From Nisaea sp. (GTDB taxonomy: Bacteria > Pseudomonadota > Alphaproteobacteria > Thalassobaculales > Thalassobaculaceae), in the NCBI RefSeq assembly GCF_034670185.1, contig NZ_JAXMNY010000001.1:1550001-1614000 (forward strand): a stretch of 64,000 nucleotides of DNA. The letters are read 5' to 3'. A model generated the notes under the pieces. That model did no database searches and was not told the DNA's origin. It worked only from the letters and a program-made list of their open reading frames with translations. The position numbers were made by a program, and so were the translations under genes. This document shows positions 56,317 through 64,000 of this stretch, piece after piece (position 1 is the stretch's first letter; every line of letters starts with the position of its first letter).

Positions 56317-59300
56317 CTAGTTTGTTGCACTCAGCGGCTTGTCCTTGAGACGGTCCCGATAGGACGTCAGGAAAGCCTGAAACCGGCCAATCTCACCGAA
56401 CCGGTCCGCCAACGTCCGGAAATCGTCGAGATCTCCCTCGGTCTTGTTGGTAATCAGGCGGAAAGCTTCGCGGAACGGCGTGTTGTCCATCTGCTGGGTG
56501 AAAATCTGCCGAACCCGGCTCAACTGCTCAATATTGTTGCTAAGCGACAAGGATACAGCCCAGTTCAGGATCAGAGTCGCTGCGCGATCGTCGATCCGAC
56601 GCCCGTCCTGACCCGACCGTCCAACCAGACGCTGGAAAACCTCGGCAGCCTGAGCCCAGCGCTGGGTCCGCCAGAAAACATCCGCGCGCAACAAATCCGC
56701 ATCCCGACTCTGATCACCGGACAGCAGCCTCAATGCACCGTCCGCATCCCCCAATTCAAACTCGGCGCGGGCGCGGAGGCGCTTACGCTCCAGCGCCAGA
56801 TCTGCCCCCATACCGGGAGCGACACTTTCATCCAGCGCGGCCAGTGCTTCTTCAGGTCTGCGGTCCAACAAACGGATCAGAGCGAGCCTGGCGCCGACAC
56901 GCGCCTTGTCTCCGCCCTGCAGACGGAACTTCACCTGCCGTTCCAGCAGAATGGATGCACGATCAAGCAGATCGACCTGGACCAGACGATCCGCCAGCCT
57001 CTGGATGATCTCGTCTCCGCGGGCGCCGACAGGGGTAAGTTCACGGAACTGATCGTAAAGCGACAACGCCTGGATCGGCGTCATCTTGTCAGCGTCGCCC
57101 TCGGTGAAGATCCGGCTGAAGGAATCCGTCATCTCCTCGGCGACCTGCTCGGCATATAGATTTTCCGGGAAGAAGGTCACCGCTTCACGCAGCGCATTCA
57201 GTCCGTCAATATATTCGTTTTCTTCCAGGTAAAGCTTGCCCAATTCGCGCAACAGGTCGAACTCAACCTGGTCCCCACGCCACGTGTAGCGCAGGCTCTC
57301 AAGCCCGGCGATTGCATCCGTAGGACTGATCTGGCCAGCCCTCAGACCATGTTCGATCAGAGCCCGCTCGGCACGGACCCGTGACCAGCGGTCCAGCCCC
57401 TGGGATAGACGCCGCCAGTAATCCAGCGCCGTGTCGATATCTCCCGACGCGTAAAGAATCCGCCCCCGCAGATAATTCAGGCGGGATTGCTCGCCGGGTG
57501 TCGGCTGGCCTTCAGCGACAACATCGATGAAGGCGCCAGCGCCACGATAGTCGCCAGCGCGGATCGCCGCTTCAGCGGCCAGCAGCGCCATCTGTGTCGC
57601 GACGTTTCTCGGATATCCACCCGGTATTTCACCGGCGCGGGCGAAATGCTCGACCGCTTCCGGCCACCGCCCCTGAGACGCCTTCGTCGCACCGCGCCAT
57701 AGCTCTGCCTCCGATAGACCGCTGAGATTGCGGTCCATCAGATCTTCCTCGGCTTCCTTGTAACGCCCGAGCATGAAATGAGCCGCGCCACGCAGCGCTT
57801 TCACGTCCGGCCTGCGGGAGAGATCTTCGTCCTCGGCCTCGATCGTCCGAAGCAGCCCCATCGCTTCGGCGGAAAGGCCGTGCGCGAAGTAAAAATGAGC
57901 CAGCTCCAGGCGGGGACCGCTACGCGCGATACTGGTCGCTTCGGAAATCCGCCTCTGGATCGCCTGCTTTTCCTGCAGGAAATCTTCCGTGCCGCCTTTA
58001 CGCCAATTGCTGAAATCGAATATCCGGCCAGGCGCCAATCCGGGCGGCAATCCATCTATACGCTGAGCAACCTGATCGTCCGTCGATTGCTGCACATTTC
58101 GAGAAATCGTCAGCCCGCCGAGCTTGGTGATGGCAACACCATCCGGCAAGGACCGGATGGTGACATCATCGGCCAAAGGCTGAACAACCACGCCCTGCGC
58201 CGAATTCAGAAGATTGAACTCGGTGAATTGCCGCAAACCGTCGACACCGCGGCTGAGCGAGGCGACCGGCACGACAAACAGCTGATCGCCGATCTCGGGG
58301 TCCCTGATAATAACGGTCGCGCCGTGGTCCTCCAGCGGGATGAAAACGCGGGGGCCCTGCGCGCTGACGAGCTGTGTTTCAACTCGCACCGGCACATCAG
58401 GCCGGCTGTTCTGGGGCCGGAAATCAACGATCCAGACGGCATTGTCACGCCAGACTCTGGGGTTAACGCCTTCGACGGTGGGGAACCGGACAGCCGATCC
58501 TCCATTTACCGGAACCTGAATTTTTTCGCCGAACAACTGATAGTCGACACTATTAAGGCCCTTGAGATCAAAGCGGGCGGGCGCTCCGAAGACCACCCAC
58601 ACATACCCGGCCCGCGCGAACACCGCGGCGGCAACAGGCTGGGTCCACTCAAAACGGACCGAGACGATATTGTTGTCCTGCGAGGCGGTGACCGGAATGA
58701 CCGGTCCTTCGATCACCCCCTGATTTCCGGCACTGAGGCTGGAGACAAGAGACTCGCCATTCTTCATCAGCGTCTTCAGATCGATGTCCTGAAGCCGTGT
58801 CGCAGTTCCAAAAGCCTCCGGTTCTATCTCGGGTGACTTGCCCGGCGCCGTCGCTTGTGACTCTGTTTCCGTTTGGGGCAGTCCGGCTTGAGCAGGATCG
58901 GCAGCGGCTTGCTGCTCTGCCCCGGCTCCGGCGGCAGGAGGTATGGGGGCTGGGTTATCTGTCGCTTCGGTCTGCGACGCATTAACTGGTGCTGGTGCTG
59001 GTGCCGGTGCTGGAGCTGCCGCCACCGATGCCGGAGGCACGGCAACTCCGGCAGCCCCGCCGGCTTGCGGCTGCAGTCCGAACTGGGCGGCGACCTGTTT
59101 CGCGGAATCGGTCGCCTGATTTTCCGGTACCGCTGCCGTCACTGGCTCTACCGGTGCGGCACGAGGCGCCGGCACTGCAGGCTCTGTCGATGCGGATGCG
59201 GATACTCCCGTTCTACTCGGCTCACCGCCCTCCACCACATCCAGAACGACCCGCGTTCCGCTGGTGAAATGCCGAACACCTTCACGCGCCTGCAGCGGGA

Positions 59301-60093
59301 TCGTTACATCGATCGCATTGCCGCCAGGAACCGAACTGAAATTCTTTAAACGCTCCGGAATGAACCGCCGGACCTCTTCGTCATTGATCCAGGCCGGGTT
59401 TTCGAACCGGATAACCGCGCGGTCCGGTTGCTCCGAAACGCTATAGGGCGTTTGCTTCGTCCAGTCGAAAACGAAACGATAAAATTTGTCATGCGCACCG
59501 GTCCGCACGGACAATTCAGGCACATTCGGCGGCCTCGGACTCGCCGCTGGCGGAGCCCTCTTTGCAGGGGCTGGAGCCGCTGCGGGCGCGGGTGCCGGTG
59601 CAGGCGGAGCAGGAGCGGCAGCAGCTCTCGGAGCCGGAGCTGGCGCCGCGGCAGCAGCCGGTGCCGGAGCATTACGATCAAAAAACTCCAGGACAACCGA
59701 TGTTCCGACTCGGCTTGAGCGGAACCGCGGATTGCCTGTGAGATCGATCAGCACCGTTCGGTTATCGCTATCGAGGCTGACCCCGGAGATGAAATTCCCG
59801 ACACCGTTTGCCACCGGGCCGAAATCGGCTGCGACCGGGCGATTGAACACGATCGCCAGAGTGTTGCCGAACTTTTGAGCCTCGTAACCGACCCGAGTTG
59901 GCCAGTCGAATCGCAGGCTATCGACGCCGTTCGCACTTCCGCTTGAAATACCAAGGGTCTGCGCCCCGGCCGAAGCCAATGTCACGAGCACCAAGCATAG
60001 CACTGCTACGGTCCGGATCGCGGCAGACCGCATCCCGGCTCCAGCAGATGCGATACGCCCTCGCTCCTCACATGTGAGCTGGCGCATGCTCAT
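56317..60093 (-). CDS. Large periplasmic TPR protein with three repeated beta modules
   Basis: 1258 residues from an ATG with GAGAGGGA upstream; a start at Met21 would give a cleaner signal peptide (hydrophobic VLCLVLVTLASAGAQ). Three similar modules centre on LRFDWP (near 63), FVFDWT (near 210) and VRFEWT (near 482), each followed by beta-rich sequence; the linkers between are Ala/Pro-rich (about 140-200 and 320-410). From about 720 to the end run TPR-like helical repeats. Periplasmic or envelope-bound by inference. Its start overlaps the MotB-like gene by 4 bp; probably part of the motor or its anchoring. Function unknown. Confidence 0.8.
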   Translation of the reverse strand: MSMRQLTCEERGRIASAGAGMRSAAIRTVAVLCLVLVTLASAGAQTLGISSGSANGVDSLRFDWPTRVGYEAQKFGNTLAIVFNRPVAADFGPVANGVGNFISGVSLDSDNRTVLIDLTGNPRFRSSRVGTSVVLEFFDRNAPAPAAAAAPAPAPRAAAAPAPPAPAPAPAAAPAPAKRAPPAASPRPPNVPELSVRTGAHDKFYRFVFDWTKQTPYSVSEQPDRAVIRFENPAWINDEEVRRFIPERLKNFSSVPGGNAIDVTIPLQAREGVRHFTSGTRVVLDVVEGGEPSRTGVSASASTEPAVPAPRAAPVEPVTAAVPENQATDSAKQVAAQFGLQPQAGGAAGVAVPPASVAAAPAPAPAPAPVNASQTEATDNPAPIPPAAGAGAEQQAAADPAQAGLPQTETESQATAPGKSPEIEPEAFGTATRLQDIDLKTLMKNGESLVSSLSAGNQGVIEGPVIPVTASQDNNIVSVRFEWTQPVAAAVFARAGYVWVVFGAPARFDLKGLNSVDYQLFGEKIQVPVNGGSAVRFPTVEGVNPRVWRDNAVWIVDFRPQNSRPDVPVRVETQLVSAQGPRVFIPLEDHGATVIIRDPEIGDQLFVVPVASLSRGVDGLRQFTEFNLLNSAQGVVVQPLADDVTIRSLPDGVAITKLGGLTISRNVQQSTDDQVAQRIDGLPPGLAPGRIFDFSNWRKGGTEDFLQEKQAIQRRISEATSIARSGPRLELAHFYFAHGLSAEAMGLLRTIEAEDEDLSRRPDVKALRGAAHFMLGRYKEAEEDLMDRNLSGLSEAELWRGATKASQGRWPEAVEHFARAGEIPGGYPRNVATQMALLAAEAAIRAGDYRGAGAFIDVVAEGQPTPGEQSRLNYLRGRILYASGDIDTALDYWRRLSQGLDRWSRVRAERALIEHGLRAGQISPTDAIAGLESLRYTWRGDQVEFDLLRELGKLYLEENEYIDGLNALREAVTFFPENLYAEQVAEEMTDSFSRIFTEGDADKMTPIQALSLYDQFRELTPVGARGDEIIQRLADRLVQVDLLDRASILLERQVKFRLQGGDKARVGARLALIRLLDRRPEEALAALDESVAPGMGADLALERKRLRARAEFELGDADGALRLLSGDQSRDADLLRADVFWRTQRWAQAAEVFQRLVGRSGQDGRRIDDRAATLILNWAVSLSLSNNIEQLSRVRQIFTQQMDNTPFREAFRLITNKTEGDLDDFRTLADRFGEIGRFQAFLTSYRDRLKDKPLSATN

Positions 60094-60812
60094 CGCCGGT
60101 CCCTCTCGTGATAAATCACGAGATCTACGCGCCGAGCCCTGCGATATCGATCTTCGAGCGGCAATGATCTGTCGATTTCTCCGAATTTCCCGTCAGCAGC
60201 ACCTCTGACTTCAACCGGCTTACGATAACCGAAGCGCTGAAGCGTGTCGGCAACAGAGAGTGCCCGGGCAAGCGACAGGTCCCAGTTCGAGCGGAAAGAT
60301 CCGGACGCCGATGTGAACGGCCGGGGATCCGTATGCCCCACAATGTCGATCCGGTTGTCGATCTGGGTCAAGGCAACGGCAAGATCGAAAAGCGCTTCCT
60401 CGCCGGAAGCCCGCATGGTTGCTGCCCCTGGCTGGAAAAACACGTCGCTTGCCATGGAGAGGACGAGCCGCCCGTTCTGCGCCGTAATCGTCGCGTTCTG
60501 CAGAATGGCATTGCGGGACATGGTCACTTCAAGAAGCCGTCGCAGATAGCCGAGATCGAAACCCCGCCCCGGATCCTCGGTCTCAACGCTTTCCGGCATC
60601 AGTGCTTCGCGTGATCGTTTTACCGACTCGGACGAGAACGTGGACCGAAGGGAGGCGGTGAAGGATTCCCATTGCGGCGCATCCGGCGAGGTCATGGAGA
60701 ACAACAGCACGAAAAACGCGAGCAAAAGTGATACCAGATCGACAAAGGTCACCATCCAGGTGCCGCCCTGATTCCGCTCGCGACTCCCGCGCCGTGCCAC
60801 CCTCCCTCTCAT
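60090..60812 (-). CDS. MotB-like protein with channel aspartate
   Basis: 240 residues. One membrane helix (about 19-40) holds TFVDLVSLLLAFF with Asp25 in the position of the MotB proton-channel Asp. The C-terminal OmpA-like domain has VGHTDPRPF and NWDLSLARALSVADTL, so it should bind peptidoglycan. Starts 4 bp inside the preceding gene, ends overlapping the TPR gene. No MotA in the window. Confidence 0.85.
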   Translation of the reverse strand: MRGRVARRGSRERNQGGTWMVTFVDLVSLLLAFFVLLFSMTSPDAPQWESFTASLRSTFSSESVKRSREALMPESVETEDPGRGFDLGYLRRLLEVTMSRNAILQNATITAQNGRLVLSMASDVFFQPGAATMRASGEEALFDLAVALTQIDNRIDIVGHTDPRPFTSASGSFRSNWDLSLARALSVADTLQRFGYRKPVEVRGAADGKFGEIDRSLPLEDRYRRARRVDLVIYHERDRR

Positions 60813-61453
60813 CGAGCTCCGTGCCCTTCAGCACCGAGATGGACGGCAATACGGACAGTATCAGGTCGTGGCAATTCGCGAAATCCGATGGAAACGTTTG
60901 CTCGGGGGGTCCCCGATGCGATCATGATCTCAGCCAGCCGGGCCGCTCTCTGTCGCGCCAGCAGCATTTCGTTCCCGGGTGCGGGAACGTTGAACCAGAA
61001 CCGGATCTCGGCTCCATCGCGTGCCGTCTTTGACGCGAGAACAGCGGAGACGCGTTTTGAGAAATCGCGGAAATCAAAGATTGGATCGACCCGGTCACCC
61101 TCGAACAGGCGTCCGGATTGGAAATCTATGTAAAACGGGTTACCCGGCCGCTCCAGACGGATCTCGGTCTCGCTGAGCAGCGGATCGAACGCTTCGAGAA
61201 AATCGTCCCGCAGTCCTTTTTCGTCGGCTTTACCGGGTTCGCCTTCGAACACGCCCTCGCCAGTCCCGCCCCGCAGCACAGATGCAAAGCTCGAACGCAC
61301 ACTGTCGATGACGTGTTCGCTCTTGCCCGACTGACGGGTGGAGATTGAGTTGAGAAAAATGAAGAACGCGAGAAGGAGCAAAAACAGACTCAGAAACAGC
61401 GGCAAGCTGCCGAGCTGGCTTGCACCACGCGCCTTGTCTTCGCCTTGGGCCAT
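60809..61453 (-). CDS. MotB-like protein lacking the channel aspartate
   Basis: 214 residues. A membrane helix LFLSLFLLLLAFFIFLNS (about 19-36) matches the MotB helix but has no Asp. The C-terminal part (LLARQRAARLAEIMIASG) resembles the OmpA helix but is degenerate, without the usual HTD motif. It is likely to pair with its neighbour and the motor without itself carrying protons. It follows cheZ by 3 bp. Confidence 0.78.
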   Translation of the reverse strand: MAQGEDKARGASQLGSLPLFLSLFLLLLAFFIFLNSISTRQSGKSEHVIDSVRSSFASVLRGGTGEGVFEGEPGKADEKGLRDDFLEAFDPLLSETEIRLERPGNPFYIDFQSGRLFEGDRVDPIFDFRDFSKRVSAVLASKTARDGAEIRFWFNVPAPGNEMLLARQRAARLAEIMIASGTPRANVSIGFRELPRPDTVRIAVHLGAEGHGAR

Positions 61454-61456
61454 AGA

Positions 61457-61927
61457 CTACTTGTTGAGTTGGTCCATCAGCGCATCAATTTCTTCCTGGG
61501 TCTTCGCATCGGAAGGCAGCTGAGGACCGTTCAACAAACCCTCTTCTGAGAACGGTTCACTACCTGATTCTTCTACATTTTCCGGGTGTTTGTCACGATT
61601 TCTTTTCGCCTCGGATGAAGCGCCGCCGTGACCGTGCCCCGTATGGGCCATTACAGCCTCGACCCGATCCGCAACACCGTCGAGGGTCTTGTGGATCCGG
61701 CCCACTCTCTGGCCGGTTAAATCCTGGAAACCGCAAGCCTCGAAAATCTCGATAATTGCTTCGCCAACGGCCTCGGAAACCGCTTCCGGCATGCCTTCCC
61801 GCAACTCGTCGATCTTCTCGACGGCCGTCAGGATTCGCTCGGCTGCCTCTTCGGCAACCGAGGCCATTGCGTCAAGTTCCCGCGCTGCTTCCGGTAACAG
61901 ATCCTCGCGGATTCCGTTCTCAGTCAT
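61457..61927 (-). CDS. cheZ: Chemotaxis phosphatase CheZ
   Basis: 156 residues from an ATG; a TTG two codons earlier is also open. IFEACGFQDLTGQRVGRIHKTL is the CheZ active-site region with the Gln that attacks phospho-CheY. A poorly structured linker follows, and the C-terminal TQEEIDALMDQLNK is a CheY-binding-type peptide. It ends the CheY signal. Confidence 0.88.
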   Translation of the reverse strand: MTENGIREDLLPEAARELDAMASVAEEAAERILTAVEKIDELREGMPEAVSEAVGEAIIEIFEACGFQDLTGQRVGRIHKTLDGVADRVEAVMAHTGHGHGGASSEAKRNRDKHPENVEESGSEPFSEEGLLNGPQLPSDAKTQEEIDALMDQLNK

Positions 61928-61972
61928 AGACAACTACCCCGCGCTGTAACCGGCCCAAGAGAGCAACAGCTA

Positions 61973-62362
61973 TCAGAAAGCTCCGATAACCGCGGTCATC
62001 TTCGTCTTCAGCGTCTCTGCGTTGAACGGCTTCACAATGTAATTGTTCACACCGGCCTGCTTTGCAGCCACAACGTTCTCAGTCTTGCTCTCGGCAGTAA
62101 CCATGATGAACGGCGTGCTTTTCAGTTTGGAGTCTGCCCGTACTTCCTTGAGCAGCTGGAGCCCTGTCATCGGCTCCATATTCCAGTCGGAAATCACAAG
62201 ACCGTATTCGTCGCCGCGACGCAGCATCTGCAAGGCAGCACTGCCATCGCTCGCTTCGTCTACATTGTTGAAACCAAGCTGCTTAAGAAGGTTCCGAATA
62301 ATACGCAACATTGTCTTGTAATCATCGACAATGAGAACCCTCATGCCCTTGTCGACAGCCAT
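61973..62362 (-). CDS. cheY: Response regulator CheY
   Basis: 129 residues from MAVDKGMRVL; GGAGAGG five bases before the ATG. Asp13/Asp14, phosphoacceptor Asp59 (ISDWNMEPMTG), Thr89 and Lys111 are all present; there is no output domain. It is a single-domain receiver that binds the motor switch. cheZ follows after 45 bp. Confidence 0.93.
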   Translation of the reverse strand: MAVDKGMRVLIVDDYKTMLRIIRNLLKQLGFNNVDEASDGSAALQMLRRGDEYGLVISDWNMEPMTGLQLLKEVRADSKLKSTPFIMVTAESKTENVVAAKQAGVNNYIVKPFNAETLKTKMTAVIGAF

Positions 62363-62551
62363 CGGCACCTCTCCATTTTCATACAGGGCCGGATCCAGTC
62401 CGGCTTTCAATTAACCAACGCCCAGACACTAACAGCGATCCTATTAAAAGGTCGTTAATGCCTGATATACCGATGGAATACTGCGAATAGCAGGTCCCCG
62501 GCAAGCAAAGTCTAGCTATGCGTTCTCGAGCGCACAATGCGCGGGATAAAA

Positions 62552-63415
62552 TCAGTTGGTATTGGGGATGGTCCGCCGCTCGGCGATTCGCGAAGTCACT
62601 TCCTTCGCTTTTTGCGGGCGCATATTAGCGAGTACGGATGCGGACTTTGATGCCTTCATCCGGTCGAAAACCCGCAGCAGAATGCTCATGTCCAGCTCAT
62701 CGAAGATCCGCGCGGCATCCTTAGGCTTCATTTTCTCGTAAATCTGCACGAGGCTCTTGATCTCTTTTTCTTCCTGCTCATCGTAGGTCTTGATAAGCCC
62801 TTCGATTTCCGTCCGGACCTTCTGAAGCTCGACAATCTTCTTGTCGATTCTGTCTTCAGCGGCCGTCAGCAGGCCCTCTTTCTGGATAACGGTCTGCTCC
62901 CGGGCATCCAGCTCCTTGCGCCGCTTCGACAGATCCTGCAGCAGCTCAATTTCCGAGCGCGTGAAGAGCACGGGATCGAGTGGTTTGTCTCCATCGTTGC
63001 TATTCGCAGGCTCAGTTGCCTGCGCCAGCTGCTGTGGCTCAGCGGCACTCCCCGCTTGTCTTGACGTCGGAGCCGGGCTGTCCGCCTCGGCGAAGGCAGC
63101 AACGCTGACCGGCGATTTCCCGTTCTCCAAAACATCCCAGATGCCGACAACCTTGACCCCCATGAGGAACATGGAAACAACAACCACGACGGGGAGAACA
63201 CGGATAAAAGCGCCTGAGCGCTTGCTCTGCTTGCGCGGGATACCCGCCTGACGATGATCCCCTGCAGCTGGCGATTTCTTCCCCGCCGCACGCCGAACGG
63301 GTGCTTTGCCTTTAACGGCTTGTCCACCCTGAACACGCGCGGCATTCGGCGTCGCCGTCTGCCCGGCATCTTCCGGCTTTACCGTGGCTTTCCGTCCCTG
63401 CCTGTCATATGCCAT
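62552..63415 (-). CDS. MotE-like flagellar protein
   Basis: 287 residues. A basic N-terminus (about 1-70) is followed by a membrane helix (VLPVVVVVSMFLMGVKVVGIW, about 75-95), a coiled coil (about 150-220), and a C-terminal KPKDAARIFDELDMSILLRVFDRMK, the MgtE-N-like fold shared with MotE. Alphaproteobacterial MotE proteins assist periplasmic motor proteins. Its start overlaps the DUF6468 stop by one base (TGATG). Confidence 0.82.
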   Translation of the reverse strand: MAYDRQGRKATVKPEDAGQTATPNAARVQGGQAVKGKAPVRRAAGKKSPAAGDHRQAGIPRKQSKRSGAFIRVLPVVVVVSMFLMGVKVVGIWDVLENGKSPVSVAAFAEADSPAPTSRQAGSAAEPQQLAQATEPANSNDGDKPLDPVLFTRSEIELLQDLSKRRKELDAREQTVIQKEGLLTAAEDRIDKKIVELQKVRTEIEGLIKTYDEQEEKEIKSLVQIYEKMKPKDAARIFDELDMSILLRVFDRMKASKSASVLANMRPQKAKEVTSRIAERRTIPNTN

Positions 63416-63864
63416 CAGCGTGCGTTCCTCAGTGCTTTCAGCAACTCTTCCTCGGCTTCCGAACGTGGGGACCCGGCATCATCGGCTGGCGCCGCCCGCC
63501 CGGCCCTTGCCTGCTCCTGCGATCGTCCGGCTTCCTGCGCACGGCGGGCAGCCGGAGCAGGACGCTTCGATCCCGGCTTTCTGACCGGGTCGGGCTTTGC
63601 CGCAGCAACCTGACCCTGAGCTTCCTTCGAAACGATTTTGGTGCCTTCACTCGCAGTTGCAAGGCGCCCAGCCACGATATCGGCACGCTCGACCAGGAAA
63701 GCAAGCTCATCGCGCAGCGCTTCAGCCTTGGACGCGGCTTCCCTGAAGACCGCCTTGCCGTTCTCCCCTGCATTGCGCAGGCCCGCAGTTGCAGATTCCG
63801 CCCGCGCGCATGCGACGTTCAGTTTATCGACAAAAACTTCCATCTCATCGTGATTGCCGCGCAA
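63415..63864 (-). CDS. DUF6468 flagellar-cluster protein, frame apparently broken upstream
   Basis: Reads from a TTG at 63864 (or ATG at 63843) as about 142-149 residues: a coiled-coil-like part (DEMEVFVDKLNVACARAES onward) and a basic, low-complexity tail. Members of this family start with a membrane helix. Here such a helix (LPLILDGLLVVLLLATIVY) starts at an ATG at 63941 but is in another frame and stops after 40 codons. One base added near 63865 would join them, so this may be a frameshift, an assembly error or a real split. Confidence 0.7.
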   Translation of the reverse strand: MRGNHDEMEVFVDKLNVACARAESATAGLRNAGENGKAVFREAASKAEALRDELAFLVERADIVAGRLATASEGTKIVSKEAQGQVAAAKPDPVRKPGSKRPAPAARRAQEAGRSQEQARAGRAAPADDAGSPRSEAEEELLKALRNAR

Positions 63865-63950
63865 ACGGTGTAGACGATGGTCGCCAGCAAAAGTACGACC
63901 AGAAGGCCATCAAGGATCAGGGGCAGCATCGTTTCTGACATGCGGTCCGC

Positions 63951-64000
63951 CTACATCTTTCGCAGCTTCTGCTTGATCTTCACCGCGATGTTGCCGTTGC
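63951..64000 (-). CDS. Partial CDS, C-terminus, possibly FliM
   Basis: Only the last 16 codons lie in the window, ending GNIAVKIKQKLRKM. Position directly before the DUF6468 and MotE genes is where fliM is found in related genomes, and the ending suits a FliM C-domain, but the fragment is too short to prove it. Confidence 0.4.
   Translation of the reverse strand, partial: NGNIAVKIKQKLRKM

Noticed and set aside
62411..62551. Sigma-54 promoter before cheY
   Set aside because: No GG-N10-GC with the right core was found; the best pair is spaced by 11.
63865..63880. Programmed -1 frameshift in the DUF6468 gene
   Set aside because: The sequence at the junction (ACCGTTTGC) is not a canonical slippery heptamer and no downstream structure is clear. 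A simple indel is more likely.

Overview
The window is about 64 kb of dense, GC-rich chromosome from an alphaproteobacterium, most likely a Rhodospirillales-type, probably marine, organism. The basis is gene content and order: flgB-flgC-fliE-fliQ-fliR-flhB running into a CckA-type hybrid kinase and then recA and alaS; a MotE-like/DUF6468 flagellar cluster; bactofilin; heterotetrameric sarcosine oxidase; and a CbtAB cobalt system behind a cobalamin riboswitch. No rRNA, tRNA, insertion sequence, prophage or CRISPR array was seen. Starts were chosen from Shine-Dalgarno spacing and family length, so several are shorter than the longest open frame.

Layout. 0.1-9.9 kb: housekeeping and envelope genes (NYN protein, family 5 uracil-DNA glycosylase, smpB, dapA, a soluble-lytic-transglycosylase-like protein, a haloacid dehalogenase, a threonine dehydratase, and an overlapping bactofilin/M23 endopeptidase pair). 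10-15.2 kb: soxBDAG, which demethylates sarcosine. 15.3-17.8 kb: a cobalamin riboswitch followed by cbtB (only 59 codons), cbtA, a DUF1636 protein and a His-rich NiCoT-like permease, together a cobalt uptake operon. 17.9-25.8 kb: LysE exporter, thioesterase and SDR, then a five-gene peptide/nickel-type ABC transporter and a small phosphatase. 26-33 kb: an APH-like kinase with a DUF6285 partner, methylglyoxal synthase, a four-gene 2-oxo/2-hydroxy-acid operon and a PEP-mutase-family lyase. 33-47 kb: rpmF, the propionyl-CoA carboxylase alpha subunit, an aminotransferase, small enzymes, NlpC/P60 with a VWA protein, MoxR and alaS. 47-50.6 kb: recA and cckA.

50.6-64 kb is a motility island. A leftward operon flgBC-fliE-fliQR-flhB starts from a well-matched sigma-54 type promoter. 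A divergent pair (a FlhB C-terminal-domain paralogue and an unknown 110-residue protein) has a sigma-70 type promoter so close to its ATG that it looks leaderless; fliO-fliP follow. Facing them is a leftward cluster: a putative fliM end, DUF6468, motE-like, cheY, cheZ, two different MotB-like proteins and a 1258-residue modular TPR protein. The last three overlap by 4 bp each, so they are probably made together.

The least explained material is the paired MotB-like proteins (one without the channel aspartate) coupled to the giant TPR protein, the FlhB-paralogue pair, and an apparent reading-frame break between the membrane segment and body of the DUF6468 gene. Nothing here is an obvious defence island or mobile element.
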